64,000 nucleotides of DNA, from the NCBI GenBank assembly GCA_050633665.1, contig JBOEGY010000001.1, positions 310,001 through 374,000 of the forward strand, written 5' to 3'. Position numbers and translations under genes: made by a program. Numbering within the stretch: position 1 is the first letter of the stretch; the number at the start of each line of letters is the position of its first letter. This stretch comes from JAUIAI01 sp050633665. Its GTDB lineage: Bacteria > Pseudomonadota > Gammaproteobacteria > Burkholderiales > Burkholderiaceae_E. The notes beneath the pieces are model-generated. The model was not told where the DNA came from. It saw only the letters and a list, made by a program, of their open reading frames with translations, and did not search any database. Of this stretch, positions 25,647 through 34,386 are shown one piece after another.

Positions 25647-27005
25647 GTGGCGTCATCAAAGAAGTACTACGAAGCGAAAGGCGGAACAGCCCTGATAGGC
25701 GGTCTACGGGTCCCGGGGGATAAGTCCATCTCGCACCGGACAGTGATGCTGGGCGCGCTTGCCGACGGGACCACTCATGTTTCCGGTTTTCTGGCTGGCG
25801 CCGATGCGCTTTCCACCTGCGCCGTGTTCCGGCAAATGGGGGTAAGCATTGACGGACCGACAGACGGTCGCCTGATCGTGACTGGCGTTGGCATCGACGG
25901 TCTCAAAGCGCCAGCGCACGTACTTGATTGCGGCAACGCGGGCACTGCCATGCGCCTGTTGACCGGTGTTTTGGCTGCCCAGTCGTTCAATAGCGAACTG
26001 GTCGGCGATGAGAGTCTGAGTCAGCGGCCGATGAAACGGGTGATGGACCCGTTATCGGCAATGGGGGCAAAAATCGAAGCCACCGACGGCAAACCGCCAT
26101 TGCGGCTGACCGGCGGACAGTCATTGCAGGCGATTCACTACAAGACACCGATGGCCAGTGCCCAGGTCAAGTCTGCCGTATTACTGGCCGGTCTGTTTGC
26201 CGACGGCAAGACTCGCGTTACTGAGCCGGGGATTACGCGCGACCATACCGAGCGCATGCTGGAGGCCTTCGGGGTAACCGTTGAACGGGACGGGCTCGAT
26301 GTGTCGCTGACCGGCGGGCAGCGCCTGCAAGCGACTGATATTGATGTCCCGGCTGATATTTCGTCAGCGGCGTTCTTTATGGTCGGGGCATCGATTGCCC
26401 CCGGCTCGGATATCACGTTGTCGCATGTGGGTGTTAATCCGACCCGCACCGGCGTAATCGACATATTGCGCGCCATGGGCGCTGACATCGAATTGAGCAA
26501 CCAGCGCGTTGCTGGCGGCGAGCCGGTCGCCGATATCCGGGTTCGGTATGCGCCACTGTCCGGTATCGACATCGACTCCGACCTGGTGCCGCTCGCCATT
26601 GATGAGTTTCCCGCTATTTTTGTTGCAGCCGCCTGCGCCAGAGGCACGACCCGCTTGCTCGGGGCCGCCGAATTGCGGGTGAAGGAGTCAGACCGGATTG
26701 CCGTGATGGAGGCCGGCTTGCATGCGCTGGGCGCTGACGCCAGCGGCACTCCGGATGGCATGGTGATTAGCGGGGTAGGGGAAGGGCGAGCCGCCTTCGG
26801 GGGTGGTGAGGTTGATTCTCATGGTGATCACCGCACCGCTATGGCGTTTGCCATGGCGTCGCTGCGGGCAGCCGGGCCGGTAACCGTTGCTGATACCGCC
26901 AACGTGGGGACTTCGTTTCCGGGATTTACCGACGCTTGCGCCAGTCTCGGTCTGACCGTGACCGAGCAGGAAAAACCAGTCGGGTCGGTTGTCCATGCCG
27001 GCTGA
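25647..27005 (+). CDS. aroA: 3-phosphoshikimate 1-carboxyvinyltransferase (EPSP synthase)
   Basis: A 452-residue enzyme of the shikimate pathway joining shikimate-3-phosphate and PEP. It shows GDKSISHRTVMLGALADG near the N-terminus, the PEP-site motif CGNAGTAMR, SQRPMKRVMDPL, and the C-terminal RVKESDRIAVM and DHRTAMAFAMA blocks. GTG at 25647 is chosen over an upstream TTG because GGAG precedes it by a normal distance. It overlaps the start of cmk by 11 bases. Confidence 0.95.
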   Translation: MASSKKYYEAKGGTALIGGLRVPGDKSISHRTVMLGALADGTTHVSGFLAGADALSTCAVFRQMGVSIDGPTDGRLIVTGVGIDGLKAPAHVLDCGNAGTAMRLLTGVLAAQSFNSELVGDESLSQRPMKRVMDPLSAMGAKIEATDGKPPLRLTGGQSLQAIHYKTPMASAQVKSAVLLAGLFADGKTRVTEPGITRDHTERMLEAFGVTVERDGLDVSLTGGQRLQATDIDVPADISSAAFFMVGASIAPGSDITLSHVGVNPTRTGVIDILRAMGADIELSNQRVAGGEPVADIRVRYAPLSGIDIDSDLVPLAIDEFPAIFVAAACARGTTRLLGAAELRVKESDRIAVMEAGLHALGADASGTPDGMVISGVGEGRAAFGGGEVDSHGDHRTAMAFAMASLRAAGPVTVADTANVGTSFPGFTDACASLGLTVTEQEKPVGSVVHAG

Positions 27006-27672
27006 CCCTGGCGCTGTGCCCGTCATCACCGTCGATGGTCCCACGGCCTCGGGCAAAGGGGCTGTGGCTCAGGCGGTCGCGAAACGTCTCGGCTGGCGCT
27101 ATCTCGATTCCGGGGCGCTCTATCGACTGGCCGCCTTACAGGCAACCCGGCTGGCAGTATCGCTTGAGGATGAGCCAGCCCTGGCCCGAATCGCCGCTTG
27201 CTTGCCGGTCGAGTTTTCCGGCGACCAGATTCTCCTGGACGGTGAAGACGTTTCACGGGCAATACGAGAACCGGCAATTGGCAATGCCGCTTCTCGTATT
27301 GCGGTATACCCATCGGTCCGAACCGCCTTATTGGGCCGTCAGCAGGCATTTCGGCAGGCTCCGGGCCTGGTGGCTGATGGCCGAGATATGGCTAGCGTGG
27401 TGTTTGCCGATGCGCCGCTGAAGGTGTTCCTGACTGCTGCTGTTGCGACCCGGGCTCAACGGCGGCATAAACAGTTGATAGAAAAGGGCTTTTCGGCTAA
27501 ACTTACGGACCTTCAAATTGACTTGGAGCGACGTGATGCGCGCGATGAGAATCGGGCGGTTGCACCTCTTAAGCCGTTGAAGGAATCCGTAGTGATCGAT
27601 TCGAGCCTGATGGACCTGGAATCGGTGATTGCGTCGGTCGTGAAACTGGCCGGTGAGAAGTTCGGGCTCTAG
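26995..27672 (+). CDS. cmk: Cytidylate kinase
   Basis: A 225-residue CMP/dCMP kinase. The P-loop variant GPTASGKG is at ~16-23, followed by YLDSGALYR (CMP site), the LVADGRDMASVVFADAPLK block (typically GRDIGTVVFPDA) and RDARDENRAVAPLKP. ATG at 26995 is preferred over an in-frame TTG two codons earlier. It overlaps the aroA end and precedes rpsA, the standard aroA-cmk-rpsA order. Confidence 0.95.
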   Translation: MPADPGAVPVITVDGPTASGKGAVAQAVAKRLGWRYLDSGALYRLAALQATRLAVSLEDEPALARIAACLPVEFSGDQILLDGEDVSRAIREPAIGNAASRIAVYPSVRTALLGRQQAFRQAPGLVADGRDMASVVFADAPLKVFLTAAVATRAQRRHKQLIEKGFSAKLTDLQIDLERRDARDENRAVAPLKPLKESVVIDSSLMDLESVIASVVKLAGEKFGL

Positions 27673-28002
27673 CCGGAAGTTGCTGAGTCACGGGTTGTCG
27701 CTGGTTGACATCAGAGCAGCAGGATCAGTGCTGCAGTCGTCTCGACCGGGGTTTCAGCTCCGCCGGTGGCATGCCGGCCAAGGTCCAGGCTTTCCTAATT
27801 TTTGTTTACTTTTTTATTCGCGTCTTTGTCTTGCGTGGTGTGATTGCTTTCATTCCCGTGCGACTCAGAAACTTATCCAACACCACCGGCAGGCCGGGTG
27901 GCGGTTGAGCTGATTTTTTCTGATGTTTCCAGTTAATCAGCCAGTCGTCAGTAAACCGATTTAGCACCCGGCGCTAGTGAGCCCTAAGTAGAGAAACTTC
28001 TT
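27673..28002 (+). promoter_or_regulatory. rpsA leader region
   Basis: These 330 bases contain no convincing gene. A T-rich tract (27795-27815), a hairpin-forming CCACCGG/CCGGGTGG segment (27883-27901) and a T6 run (27915-27920) lie ahead of rpsA. The TTG start has no clear Shine-Dalgarno. E. coli rpsA likewise lacks a good ribosome site, and its structured leader mediates S1 autoregulation, so the same is plausible here. I could not define the promoter. Confidence 0.4.
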
Positions 28003-29733
28003 TTGAATACAGCAGTCAGTCAGGAAACCGCTAATCCAGCCCTCGGTGGCGAGAGTTTTGCCGCCATGTTCGAGGAATCACTTTCGCGTCAGGAAATGCG
28101 CGCCGGTGAGGTGATTACCGCGGAAGTCATTCGCATCGACCACAACTTTGTCGTTGTTAATGCTGGTTTGAAGTCAGAGAGCTTTATTCCCATCGAGGAA
28201 TTCCATGACGACCGTGGTGAGCTCGATGTCGCCGAAGGTGATTTCGTTTCAGTCGCCATTGACGCACTTGAGAACGGCTACGGCGAGACCCGGTTGTCGC
28301 GTGATCGCGCCAAGCGGCTGGCCGCATGGTTGCAGCTTGAGAAAGCACTCGATAACAGCGAGTTGGTCGAAGGCACCATTACCGGCAAGGTCAAAGGCGG
28401 CTTGACTGTCATGACCAACGGTATTCGTGCCTTCCTGCCGGGTTCGCTCATCGATGTGCGTCCGATCAAAGATACGACCGCCTATGAAGGCAAGACTGTC
28501 GAGTTCAAAGTGATCAAGCTTGATCGCAAGCGTAACAACGTCGTGTTGTCCCGCCGTGCTGTTATTGAGCTGTCACTGGGCGAAGAGCGCGAGAAGCTTC
28601 TCGAGAACCTGCAAGAGGGTATTGAGATCAAAGGTATCGTCAAGAACATCACCGACTACGGTGCGTTCGTTGATCTGGGCGGTATTGACGGCTTGCTGCA
28701 CATTACTGACATGGCCTGGCGCCGTGTCCGCCACCCGAGCGAAGTCGTTCAGGTTGGTGAAGAAATCACGGCCAAAGTGCTTAAGTTCGATCAGGAGCGC
28801 CAGCGCGTTTCTCTGGGTATCAAGCAGCTTGGTGATGACCCCTGGACAGGCATCAGCCGCCGCTACCCGCAGGGCACGCGGATGTTCGGCAAAGTCACCA
28901 ACATCACCGACTATGGTTCATTCATCGAGATCGAGCCCGGTATTGAAGGTCTGGTGCACGTTTCTGAAATGGACTGGACCAACAAAAACGTCAACCCCTC
29001 CAAAGTGGTTGCCCTGGGTGACGAAGTCGAAGTCATGGTGCTTGAGATCGACGAAGACCGTCGCCGTATCTCTTTGGGCATGAAGCAATGCCGCCCGAAT
29101 CCATGGGAAGAGTTCTCTGACAACTATCGCAAAGGCGACAAGGTCAAAGGCACGATCAAGTCAATCACTGACTTCGGTGTGTTTGTTGGCCTGCCGGGCG
29201 GTATTGATGGCCTGGTTCACCTGTCAGACCTGTCCTGGAATGATGTTGGCGAAGAAGCGGTTCGCGAGTTCAAGAAGGGCGACGAAGTTGAAGCCGCGGT
29301 TCTGGCGATTGATACCGAGCGCGAGCGTATTTCGCTGGGTATCAAGCAACTCGATGGCGATCCGTTCAGCAACTACGCTGCTACCCACGACAAAGGCTCG
29401 CTGGTTAACGGTTCTGTCAAGACCATTGATGCCAAAGGCGCTGTCATTGATCTTGGCAACGAAGTCGAAGGCTATCTGCGTGCGTCTGAAATTTCGCGTG
29501 ATCGGGTGGAAGATGCTCGTACTCACCTGAAAGAAGGCGAGGAGCTCGAACTGATGATCATCAACCTTGATCGCAAGAATCGGGTTGTGAGCTTGTCAGT
29601 TAAGGCGAAAGACTCGGCTGAAACTGCCCAGAGTCTTGAGCGTGCCCAGGCAGAATCGGGCGCTTCGTCAGGCACCACCAATCTGGGCGCCCTGTTGCGC
29701 GCCAAGCTTGATGGCAGCACCGACGAAGAATAG
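28003..29733 (+). CDS. rpsA: 30S ribosomal protein S1
   Basis: A 576-residue protein with six S1 (OB-fold) RNA-binding repeats. The repeats show as GVVxxITxFGAFV-like strands: IVKNITDYGAFVDLGGIDGLLHITDMAW, KVTNITDYGSFIEIEPGIEGLVHVSEMDW and KSITDFGVFVGLPGGIDGLVHLSDLSW (each in separate repeats). It bridges mRNA to the 30S subunit. The TTG start lacks an obvious ribosome-binding site. It is followed by ihfB as in most gammaproteobacteria. Confidence 0.97.
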   Translation: MNTAVSQETANPALGGESFAAMFEESLSRQEMRAGEVITAEVIRIDHNFVVVNAGLKSESFIPIEEFHDDRGELDVAEGDFVSVAIDALENGYGETRLSRDRAKRLAAWLQLEKALDNSELVEGTITGKVKGGLTVMTNGIRAFLPGSLIDVRPIKDTTAYEGKTVEFKVIKLDRKRNNVVLSRRAVIELSLGEEREKLLENLQEGIEIKGIVKNITDYGAFVDLGGIDGLLHITDMAWRRVRHPSEVVQVGEEITAKVLKFDQERQRVSLGIKQLGDDPWTGISRRYPQGTRMFGKVTNITDYGSFIEIEPGIEGLVHVSEMDWTNKNVNPSKVVALGDEVEVMVLEIDEDRRRISLGMKQCRPNPWEEFSDNYRKGDKVKGTIKSITDFGVFVGLPGGIDGLVHLSDLSWNDVGEEAVREFKKGDEVEAAVLAIDTERERISLGIKQLDGDPFSNYAATHDKGSLVNGSVKTIDAKGAVIDLGNEVEGYLRASEISRDRVEDARTHLKEGEELELMIINLDRKNRVVSLSVKAKDSAETAQSLERAQAESGASSGTTNLGALLRAKLDGSTDEE

Positions 29734-29810
29734 ACCTTAGAAGCATGACGTCCGGATCCAGGTCAGCAGTCGCTGGTCTCGTTCCGGACGGCGGAACCAG
29801 GAAACCTCCA

Positions 29811-30212
29811 ATGATTGATCTGGACACTCCCGGGGAATCCGAATCAGACGACGAGCGCGCCGGTCAGACAATGACTCGCTCTGAGTTGATTAACCGGCTT
29901 GCCGAACGGTTCCCTCAACTGGTCTCCAAAGACGCCGAGTACGCTGTTCGAACCATTCTTGACGCAATGGCCAATACCCTGGCTGACGGTAATCGCATCG
30001 AGATTCGCGGGTTTGGCAGCTTTGCGTTGTCTCATCGACCGCCTCGCATCGGACGCAATCCCAAGTCTGGCGAAAGTGTTCTGGTCCCCGAAAAACGGGT
30101 TCCGCACTTCAAACCCGGCAAGATGCTGCGCGAAAGAGTTGATGCCGCTGGTAAAGCGGGCACGCCCCTGGCCGATTCCTCTGATCCGGCTGACTCAGAT
30201 CTGGACAACTAA
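29811..30212 (+). CDS. ihfB: Integration host factor beta subunit
   Basis: A DNA-bending protein that pairs with IHF-alpha. The core MTRSELINRL through the DNA-intercalating arm (RGFGSFALSHRPPRIGRNPK) and FKPGKMLRERV is clear. ATG at 29811 has AGGA eight bases upstream and adds a 20-residue acidic N-terminal extension to the usual start (29871), which lacks a ribosome site. The C-terminus also has an extra ~20 residues (DSSDPADSDLDN). The length is 133 residues rather than about 95. Confidence 0.93.
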   Translation: MIDLDTPGESESDDERAGQTMTRSELINRLAERFPQLVSKDAEYAVRTILDAMANTLADGNRIEIRGFGSFALSHRPPRIGRNPKSGESVLVPEKRVPHFKPGKMLRERVDAAGKAGTPLADSSDPADSDLDN

Positions 30213-30548
30213 ATGCGTTTGGTTTCGATCTTTTTCACGATTGCGCTGTTTCTGGTGGCGCTAGGTCTTGCGTTGTCCAATACACAGACAACTGAGCTTC
30301 GGTTCTTTGCTATGGGTGAAGAACCGCTGATCAGCGTTCCGCTGGTCATTCTGTTGCTCGGTTTTTTTCTGATTGGCGTCACCTTTGGCATGTTGACCGG
30401 CTTACCGTCTTATCTGCGTCAACAGGCTGAGCTCAGAAAACTGCGTAAGCAAATTAAGAAACACAACGAGACCCCGCCGCCGTCGCCTGCCCGGATTACC
30501 GAAGTGGAAGCGATTGCGCCATCTGTGCAAGCAAGAATTGAAGGCTGA
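30213..30548 (+). CDS. lapA: LapA-domain (DUF1049) inner-membrane protein
   Basis: A 111-residue protein with two membrane helices (~3-20 and ~44-66) and a charged C-terminal coiled tail, as in E. coli LapA/YciS. With LapB it takes part in the control of LPS synthesis via FtsH and LpxC. The start immediately follows the ihfB stop, and lapB follows after 11 bases. The asparagine-rich 'LALSNTQTTELRFF' block between the helices is typical of DUF1049. Confidence 0.9.
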   Translation: MRLVSIFFTIALFLVALGLALSNTQTTELRFFAMGEEPLISVPLVILLLGFFLIGVTFGMLTGLPSYLRQQAELRKLRKQIKKHNETPPPSPARITEVEAIAPSVQARIEG

Positions 30549-30559
30549 GAGCCGCTGCA

Positions 30560-31765
30560 ATGACATTGGACGCCTGGTGGTTTTTATTGATACCGGTGCT
30601 ATTCGGGTTGGGCTGGTTTGCCGCCAGAATTGACCGTCAAAGTGATAAAGACCGGGCCGCTTTGCCTGGGGCTTATTTCAAAGGTCTGAATTTTCTGCTG
30701 AACGAGCAGCCGGACAAGGCGATTGACGCTTTTGTCGATGTGGTTCGTATCGAACCCGAAACAGTCGAGCTGCATTTTGCGCTGGGTAGCCTGTTTCGTC
30801 GTCGCGGCGAAACTGAGCGGGCAATACGGGTTCATCAGAACCTGGTCGCCCGAACCGACCTCACCCCAGGCCAGCGCGAGAATGCGTTGTTTGAACTAGG
30901 TCAGGACTACCTCAAATCGGGCTTGCTTGACCGGGCCGAAGACGCTTTCAATCGTCTTGAGGGGTCTCAGTATCGGGCAGCAGCGCTTAAGCATCGTTTG
31001 CAGATTGCACAAATGGTGCGTGACTGGCCCGAGGCAATCAAACTGGCGGAACAACTGAATCAGGATCCGGCAGAGAAGCCGCGCCCCGAGATTGCCCATT
31101 TCCATTGTGAACTCGCTGACACGCTGGCGGCCGGGCGCAAAGACGAAGAGGCCAAGCCAGCCGTCCATCCGGATCTGACCGCAGCCCGTGAAGCGCTGGG
31201 CAATGCTGCACGGGTCGGCGGCAAACATCCGCGACCGGCTTTACGCCGCGGTCAACTGGAGCTGGCTGACGGTCATCCGGCCGATGCGATCGAATCCTTC
31301 CGCCAGGCGTTTGATATCGATCCTCGTTTCGCTGCTCTGGTCGCAGACCAGTGGTTGCAGGCCCATCAGCAACTTGGCTCCACCACGCAAGGTATTCAGG
31401 CGCTGGAGGCGATTCAGAAGATCAGTCCTTCTGTCGATGTGCTGCATACGGTTTATGGGGCGGTTAAAACAGAGTCTGGCGACGCTGCTGCGCATGAATT
31501 CCTGGAAAGTGCTTTGCGCGAGGCGCCGTCGTTGTTGGGCTACCGGCTGCTTCTGGAAGCGCGAATATCCGTTGCCGGGCCGGATGATGATCTCGAAGAA
31601 ATCGAACTGGCGCAGCAACTGATCAAACGTCAGGCTGACCGACTGTCTCGTTACGTTTGCGGCAACTGCGGGTTTTCCGCTCGTAAGTATTACTGGCAGT
31701 GTCCGGGTTGCAGCCAATGGGATACCTATGCGCCGCGTCGGGCCGAAGAACAGGAGCGCCAGTGA
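30560..31765 (+). CDS. lapB: LPS assembly protein LapB (YciM)
   Basis: A 401-residue protein with one N-terminal membrane anchor (~5-20), a run of TPR repeats from ~45 to ~345, and a C-terminal rubredoxin-like metal site with Cys367, Cys370, Cys381 and Cys384. In E. coli it adjusts LPS synthesis by directing LpxC to FtsH. The stop overlaps the start of the heptose kinase gene (GTGA), linking it to LPS core synthesis. Confidence 0.94.
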   Translation: MTLDAWWFLLIPVLFGLGWFAARIDRQSDKDRAALPGAYFKGLNFLLNEQPDKAIDAFVDVVRIEPETVELHFALGSLFRRRGETERAIRVHQNLVARTDLTPGQRENALFELGQDYLKSGLLDRAEDAFNRLEGSQYRAAALKHRLQIAQMVRDWPEAIKLAEQLNQDPAEKPRPEIAHFHCELADTLAAGRKDEEAKPAVHPDLTAAREALGNAARVGGKHPRPALRRGQLELADGHPADAIESFRQAFDIDPRFAALVADQWLQAHQQLGSTTQGIQALEAIQKISPSVDVLHTVYGAVKTESGDAAAHEFLESALREAPSLLGYRLLLEARISVAGPDDDLEEIELAQQLIKRQADRLSRYVCGNCGFSARKYYWQCPGCSQWDTYAPRRAEEQERQ

Positions 31766-32718
31766 GTAACATGCCAGCCCAGCAGGGTTTTCCGGCGCGG
31801 GTCGACTTCTCGGCATCCAGAGTTCTCGTGGTTGGCGATGTCATGCTTGATCGATACTGGTTCGGCGATGTGCAGCGTATTTCTCCAGAGGCGCCGGTGC
31901 CGATTGTGCGGGTTACCTCAAATGAAGAGCGGCTGGGCGGCGCGGCAAACGTTGCGCTGAACCTGCGTAGCCTGGGCGTGCAAACGCCGTTGCTGGGGAT
32001 TGTCGGCGACGACGATGCCGGACGTCAGGTCAGCGCTTTATTGTCCCAGGCCGGAATCAAATCGTTGCTGGTCGCTGACCCGACTGTCCCGACTACCGTC
32101 AAGCTGCGGGTAATTGGCCGCCAACAGCAATTGCTGCGGGTTGATTTTGAGCAAACTCCGGAGCCGGCGCGCCTGGCTGATAAATTTGCAGCGTTTCAAC
32201 AAGCGCTGAGTGATGCCCAGGTACTGGTCTTGTCCGATTACGGCAAAGGCGCGTTGGGCCGAATTGAAGAAATTATCGCCGCCGGCGTGAGTCAGGGTGT
32301 CCCGATTGTGGTGGACCCCAAGGGCGACGACTACCAACGTTACGCTGGCGCAACCTTGTTGACTCCCAATCGCTCGGAGCTACGTGAGGTGGTTGGGTCG
32401 TGGCGGGATGAGGCCGACCTGACGCAGCGGGCGCAAATGCTGCGTGAAGGCCTCGGATTGAAATACCTGTTGCTGACCCGCTCTGAGGAAGGCATGACCT
32501 TGTTTAGTGCGGATGAGGTTTTCAGTGTTGCTGCCCAGGCCCGAGAGGTCTTCGATGTTTCAGGCGCTGGCGATACGGTTGTCGCGTTGATGGCGGCGGC
32601 CCTGGCTGCCGGACAGCCAATTTCACAAGCGGTGGCGCTGGCCAACCGCGCCGGTAGTGTTGTTGTTGGAAAACTGGGTACGGCTACTGTTACGCCCGAG
32701 GAGTTGTTCGGATCATGA
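31762..32718 (+). CDS. rfaE1: D-beta-D-heptose 7-phosphate kinase (RfaE1-type, single domain)
   Basis: A 318-residue ribokinase-fold enzyme making heptose 1,7-bisphosphate for the LPS inner core. N-terminal GDVMLDRYWFGDVQRISPEAP and the C-terminal catalytic GAGDTVVALMAAALA are diagnostic. It matches only the kinase half of HldE; no cytidylyltransferase domain follows, so that activity must be encoded elsewhere. GTG at 31762 overlaps the lapB stop and has AGGAG six bases upstream. Confidence 0.92.
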   Translation: MSNMPAQQGFPARVDFSASRVLVVGDVMLDRYWFGDVQRISPEAPVPIVRVTSNEERLGGAANVALNLRSLGVQTPLLGIVGDDDAGRQVSALLSQAGIKSLLVADPTVPTTVKLRVIGRQQQLLRVDFEQTPEPARLADKFAAFQQALSDAQVLVLSDYGKGALGRIEEIIAAGVSQGVPIVVDPKGDDYQRYAGATLLTPNRSELREVVGSWRDEADLTQRAQMLREGLGLKYLLLTRSEEGMTLFSADEVFSVAAQAREVFDVSGAGDTVVALMAAALAAGQPISQAVALANRAGSVVVGKLGTATVTPEELFGS

Positions 32719-33734
32719 TTATCGTTACTGGCGCAGCCGGTTTTATCGGCAGCAATATTGTTCAGGCGCTCAATGCGCGCGGCGAAAAAAACATTATTGC
32801 GGTCGACAATTTTCAACGGCCTGAAAAATTCAGGAATCTGGTGGATCTCGATATTGCCGACTATCTCGACAAGCACGACTTTCTCGACTGGCTGGGTGAC
32901 TGGGGTGATCTAAACCATCCTGATGAAGGCGGCGTACGGGCCATTTTTCATCAGGGGGCTTGCTCGGACACCATGGAAACCGATGGCCGCTACATGATGG
33001 AGAACAACTATCGCTATACGATGCAGTTGCTCGATTTCTGTACGGCTTATCAGGTGCCGCTGATCTACGCTTCTTCTGCCGCCGTTTATGGTGGCGGGCA
33101 AACCTTCGAGGAGAAGCGCGAACACGAATCACCTCTGAACATTTACGGCTACAGCAAGTTTCTGTTCGATCAAGTGGTGCGCGCCCGGATGGCCGATCCG
33201 GCGACCGCCGCCCAGTTGCCGCAGATCGTCGGTCTGCGTTATTTCAATGTGTATGGCCCGCGCGAGTCACACAAGGGCCGGATGGCATCGGTGGCGTTTC
33301 ATCATGTCAACCAGTTCCGTGAGACCGGTAAGGTCAAACTGTTCGGGCCGTGGGATGGCTATGAAGGCGGCGAACAGTCGCGTGACTTTATTTACGTGAA
33401 GGACGCAGTGGCGATCAATATGCACTTTCTGGACAACCCGGAAGTAAGCGGTATCTTCAATTGCGGTACGGGTCGCGCACAGCCTTTTAACGATATTGCT
33501 GTAACCGTCGTTAATACTTTGCGCGCTGAAGCGGGCGAAAGCGAGCTGACACATGAGCAAATGGTTAAAGATGGTTTGCTGGACTACATCGACTTCCCTG
33601 ACGCGTTAAAAGGCAAGTATCAAAGTTATACTCGTGCCGATGATACCCAGCTTCGCGCCGCGGGTTGTGATCATGAATTCAGTTCGGTTGAGCAAGGTGT
33701 TGCTGAATATGTTCGCTGGCTGATCAAACAATAG
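32715..33734 (+). CDS. hldD: ADP-L-glycero-D-manno-heptose 6-epimerase
   Basis: A 339-residue extended SDR enzyme finishing ADP-heptose for LPS. NADP-binding GAAGFIGSNIVQAL is at the N-terminus, and YASSAAVYGGG and NIYGYSKFLFDQ carry the catalytic Ser/Tyr/Lys. RYFNVYGPRESHKGRMASVAFH is characteristic of HldD. The start overlaps the kinase stop by four bases, so the two form one unit. Confidence 0.95.
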   Translation: MIIVTGAAGFIGSNIVQALNARGEKNIIAVDNFQRPEKFRNLVDLDIADYLDKHDFLDWLGDWGDLNHPDEGGVRAIFHQGACSDTMETDGRYMMENNYRYTMQLLDFCTAYQVPLIYASSAAVYGGGQTFEEKREHESPLNIYGYSKFLFDQVVRARMADPATAAQLPQIVGLRYFNVYGPRESHKGRMASVAFHHVNQFRETGKVKLFGPWDGYEGGEQSRDFIYVKDAVAINMHFLDNPEVSGIFNCGTGRAQPFNDIAVTVVNTLRAEAGESELTHEQMVKDGLLDYIDFPDALKGKYQSYTRADDTQLRAAGCDHEFSSVEQGVAEYVRWLIKQ

Positions 33735-33764
33735 AAAACCTGAAGTTTTCCGGGAGAAGCATCA

Positions 33765-34301
33765 ATGAACAAACTGATTCAAGTCTGCCTGATGGCAATG
33801 ACCGCGTTGTTACTGTCTACAACCAGCGCTCTGGCGCTTGATGTCAACAAGGCCTCGGTCGATGACTTGCAGCAAGTCAAAGGGGTTGGCCCGGTAATTG
33901 CCAAGCGCATTGCCGCTGAGCGCAAGAAAGGAAAATTCAAGAGCATGGCCGATCTGCAGGAGCGGGTTTCGGGTGTTGGTCCTGAACTTGCCAATAACCT
34001 GAGTAAAGGTAGCGCTTTGCCAAAAGGCAAGGCGTCAAGTGCATCCAAATCAAAGGCCAAAGCCAAAACAGCTAAAGGCAAAGTGACTGAGACTGCTGGC
34101 AAGACAAAGACCAAAGCCAAAGCTGGTGCCAAGAAAACGGCAGGTCAGGCGGGTAAATCGGCAAAGACAGCAAAAGCGAAAGCAAGCAAGTCAAAGTCCA
34201 AGGCTAAGAGTGGTGCTGCGACAGCCAAGTCCAGTGCCAAGAAAACCAAGACTGCCGCCAAGAAAAAGGCTAAAAAGAAACCAAAGAAGAAAACCAAGTA
34301 A
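33765..34301 (+). CDS. ComEA-like HhH protein with lysine-rich histone-H1-like tail
   Basis: A 178-residue protein with signal peptide (ending SALAL, ~25), one helix-hairpin-helix DNA-binding domain at ~27-85 (VNKASVDDLQQVKGVGPVIAKRI, VSGVGPELANNL in the two halves), then about 95 residues made almost only of Lys, Ala, Ser, Thr and Gly. The tail resembles histone H1 and bacterial AlgP-type repeats. ComEA binds incoming DNA in the periplasm during transformation, so this could be a DNA-binding envelope protein. The tail is not part of standard ComEA. Confidence 0.85.
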   Translation: MNKLIQVCLMAMTALLLSTTSALALDVNKASVDDLQQVKGVGPVIAKRIAAERKKGKFKSMADLQERVSGVGPELANNLSKGSALPKGKASSASKSKAKAKTAKGKVTETAGKTKTKAKAGAKKTAGQAGKSAKTAKAKASKSKSKAKSGAATAKSSAKKTKTAAKKKAKKKPKKKTK

Positions 34302-34339
34302 GTCTGTCAGCTGGGTCTCGATCCGGCTTCAGCGTTTCG

Positions 34340-34364
34340 AGGCCCGCTTTGGCGGGCCTTTTTC
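34340..34364 (+). terminator. Rho-independent terminator after the HhH gene
   Basis: AGGCCCGC and GCGGGCCT form a perfect 8-bp stem around TTTG followed by TTTTT. It ends the plus-strand transcript just before the convergent SDR gene. Confidence 0.9.
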
Positions 34365-34386
34365 TATTTTATTGTTGGCGCCAGTA

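Noticed and set aside
27705..27908. 67-codon hydrophobic open frame before rpsA
   Set aside because: It has no ribosome site and overlaps the structured rpsA leader; there is no sign of conservation to judge by.
33990..34301. Lysine-rich repeats as a mobile or satellite repeat
   Set aside because: They are in frame and encode the H1-like tail of the HhH protein; the repetition comes from the Lys/Ala codons.
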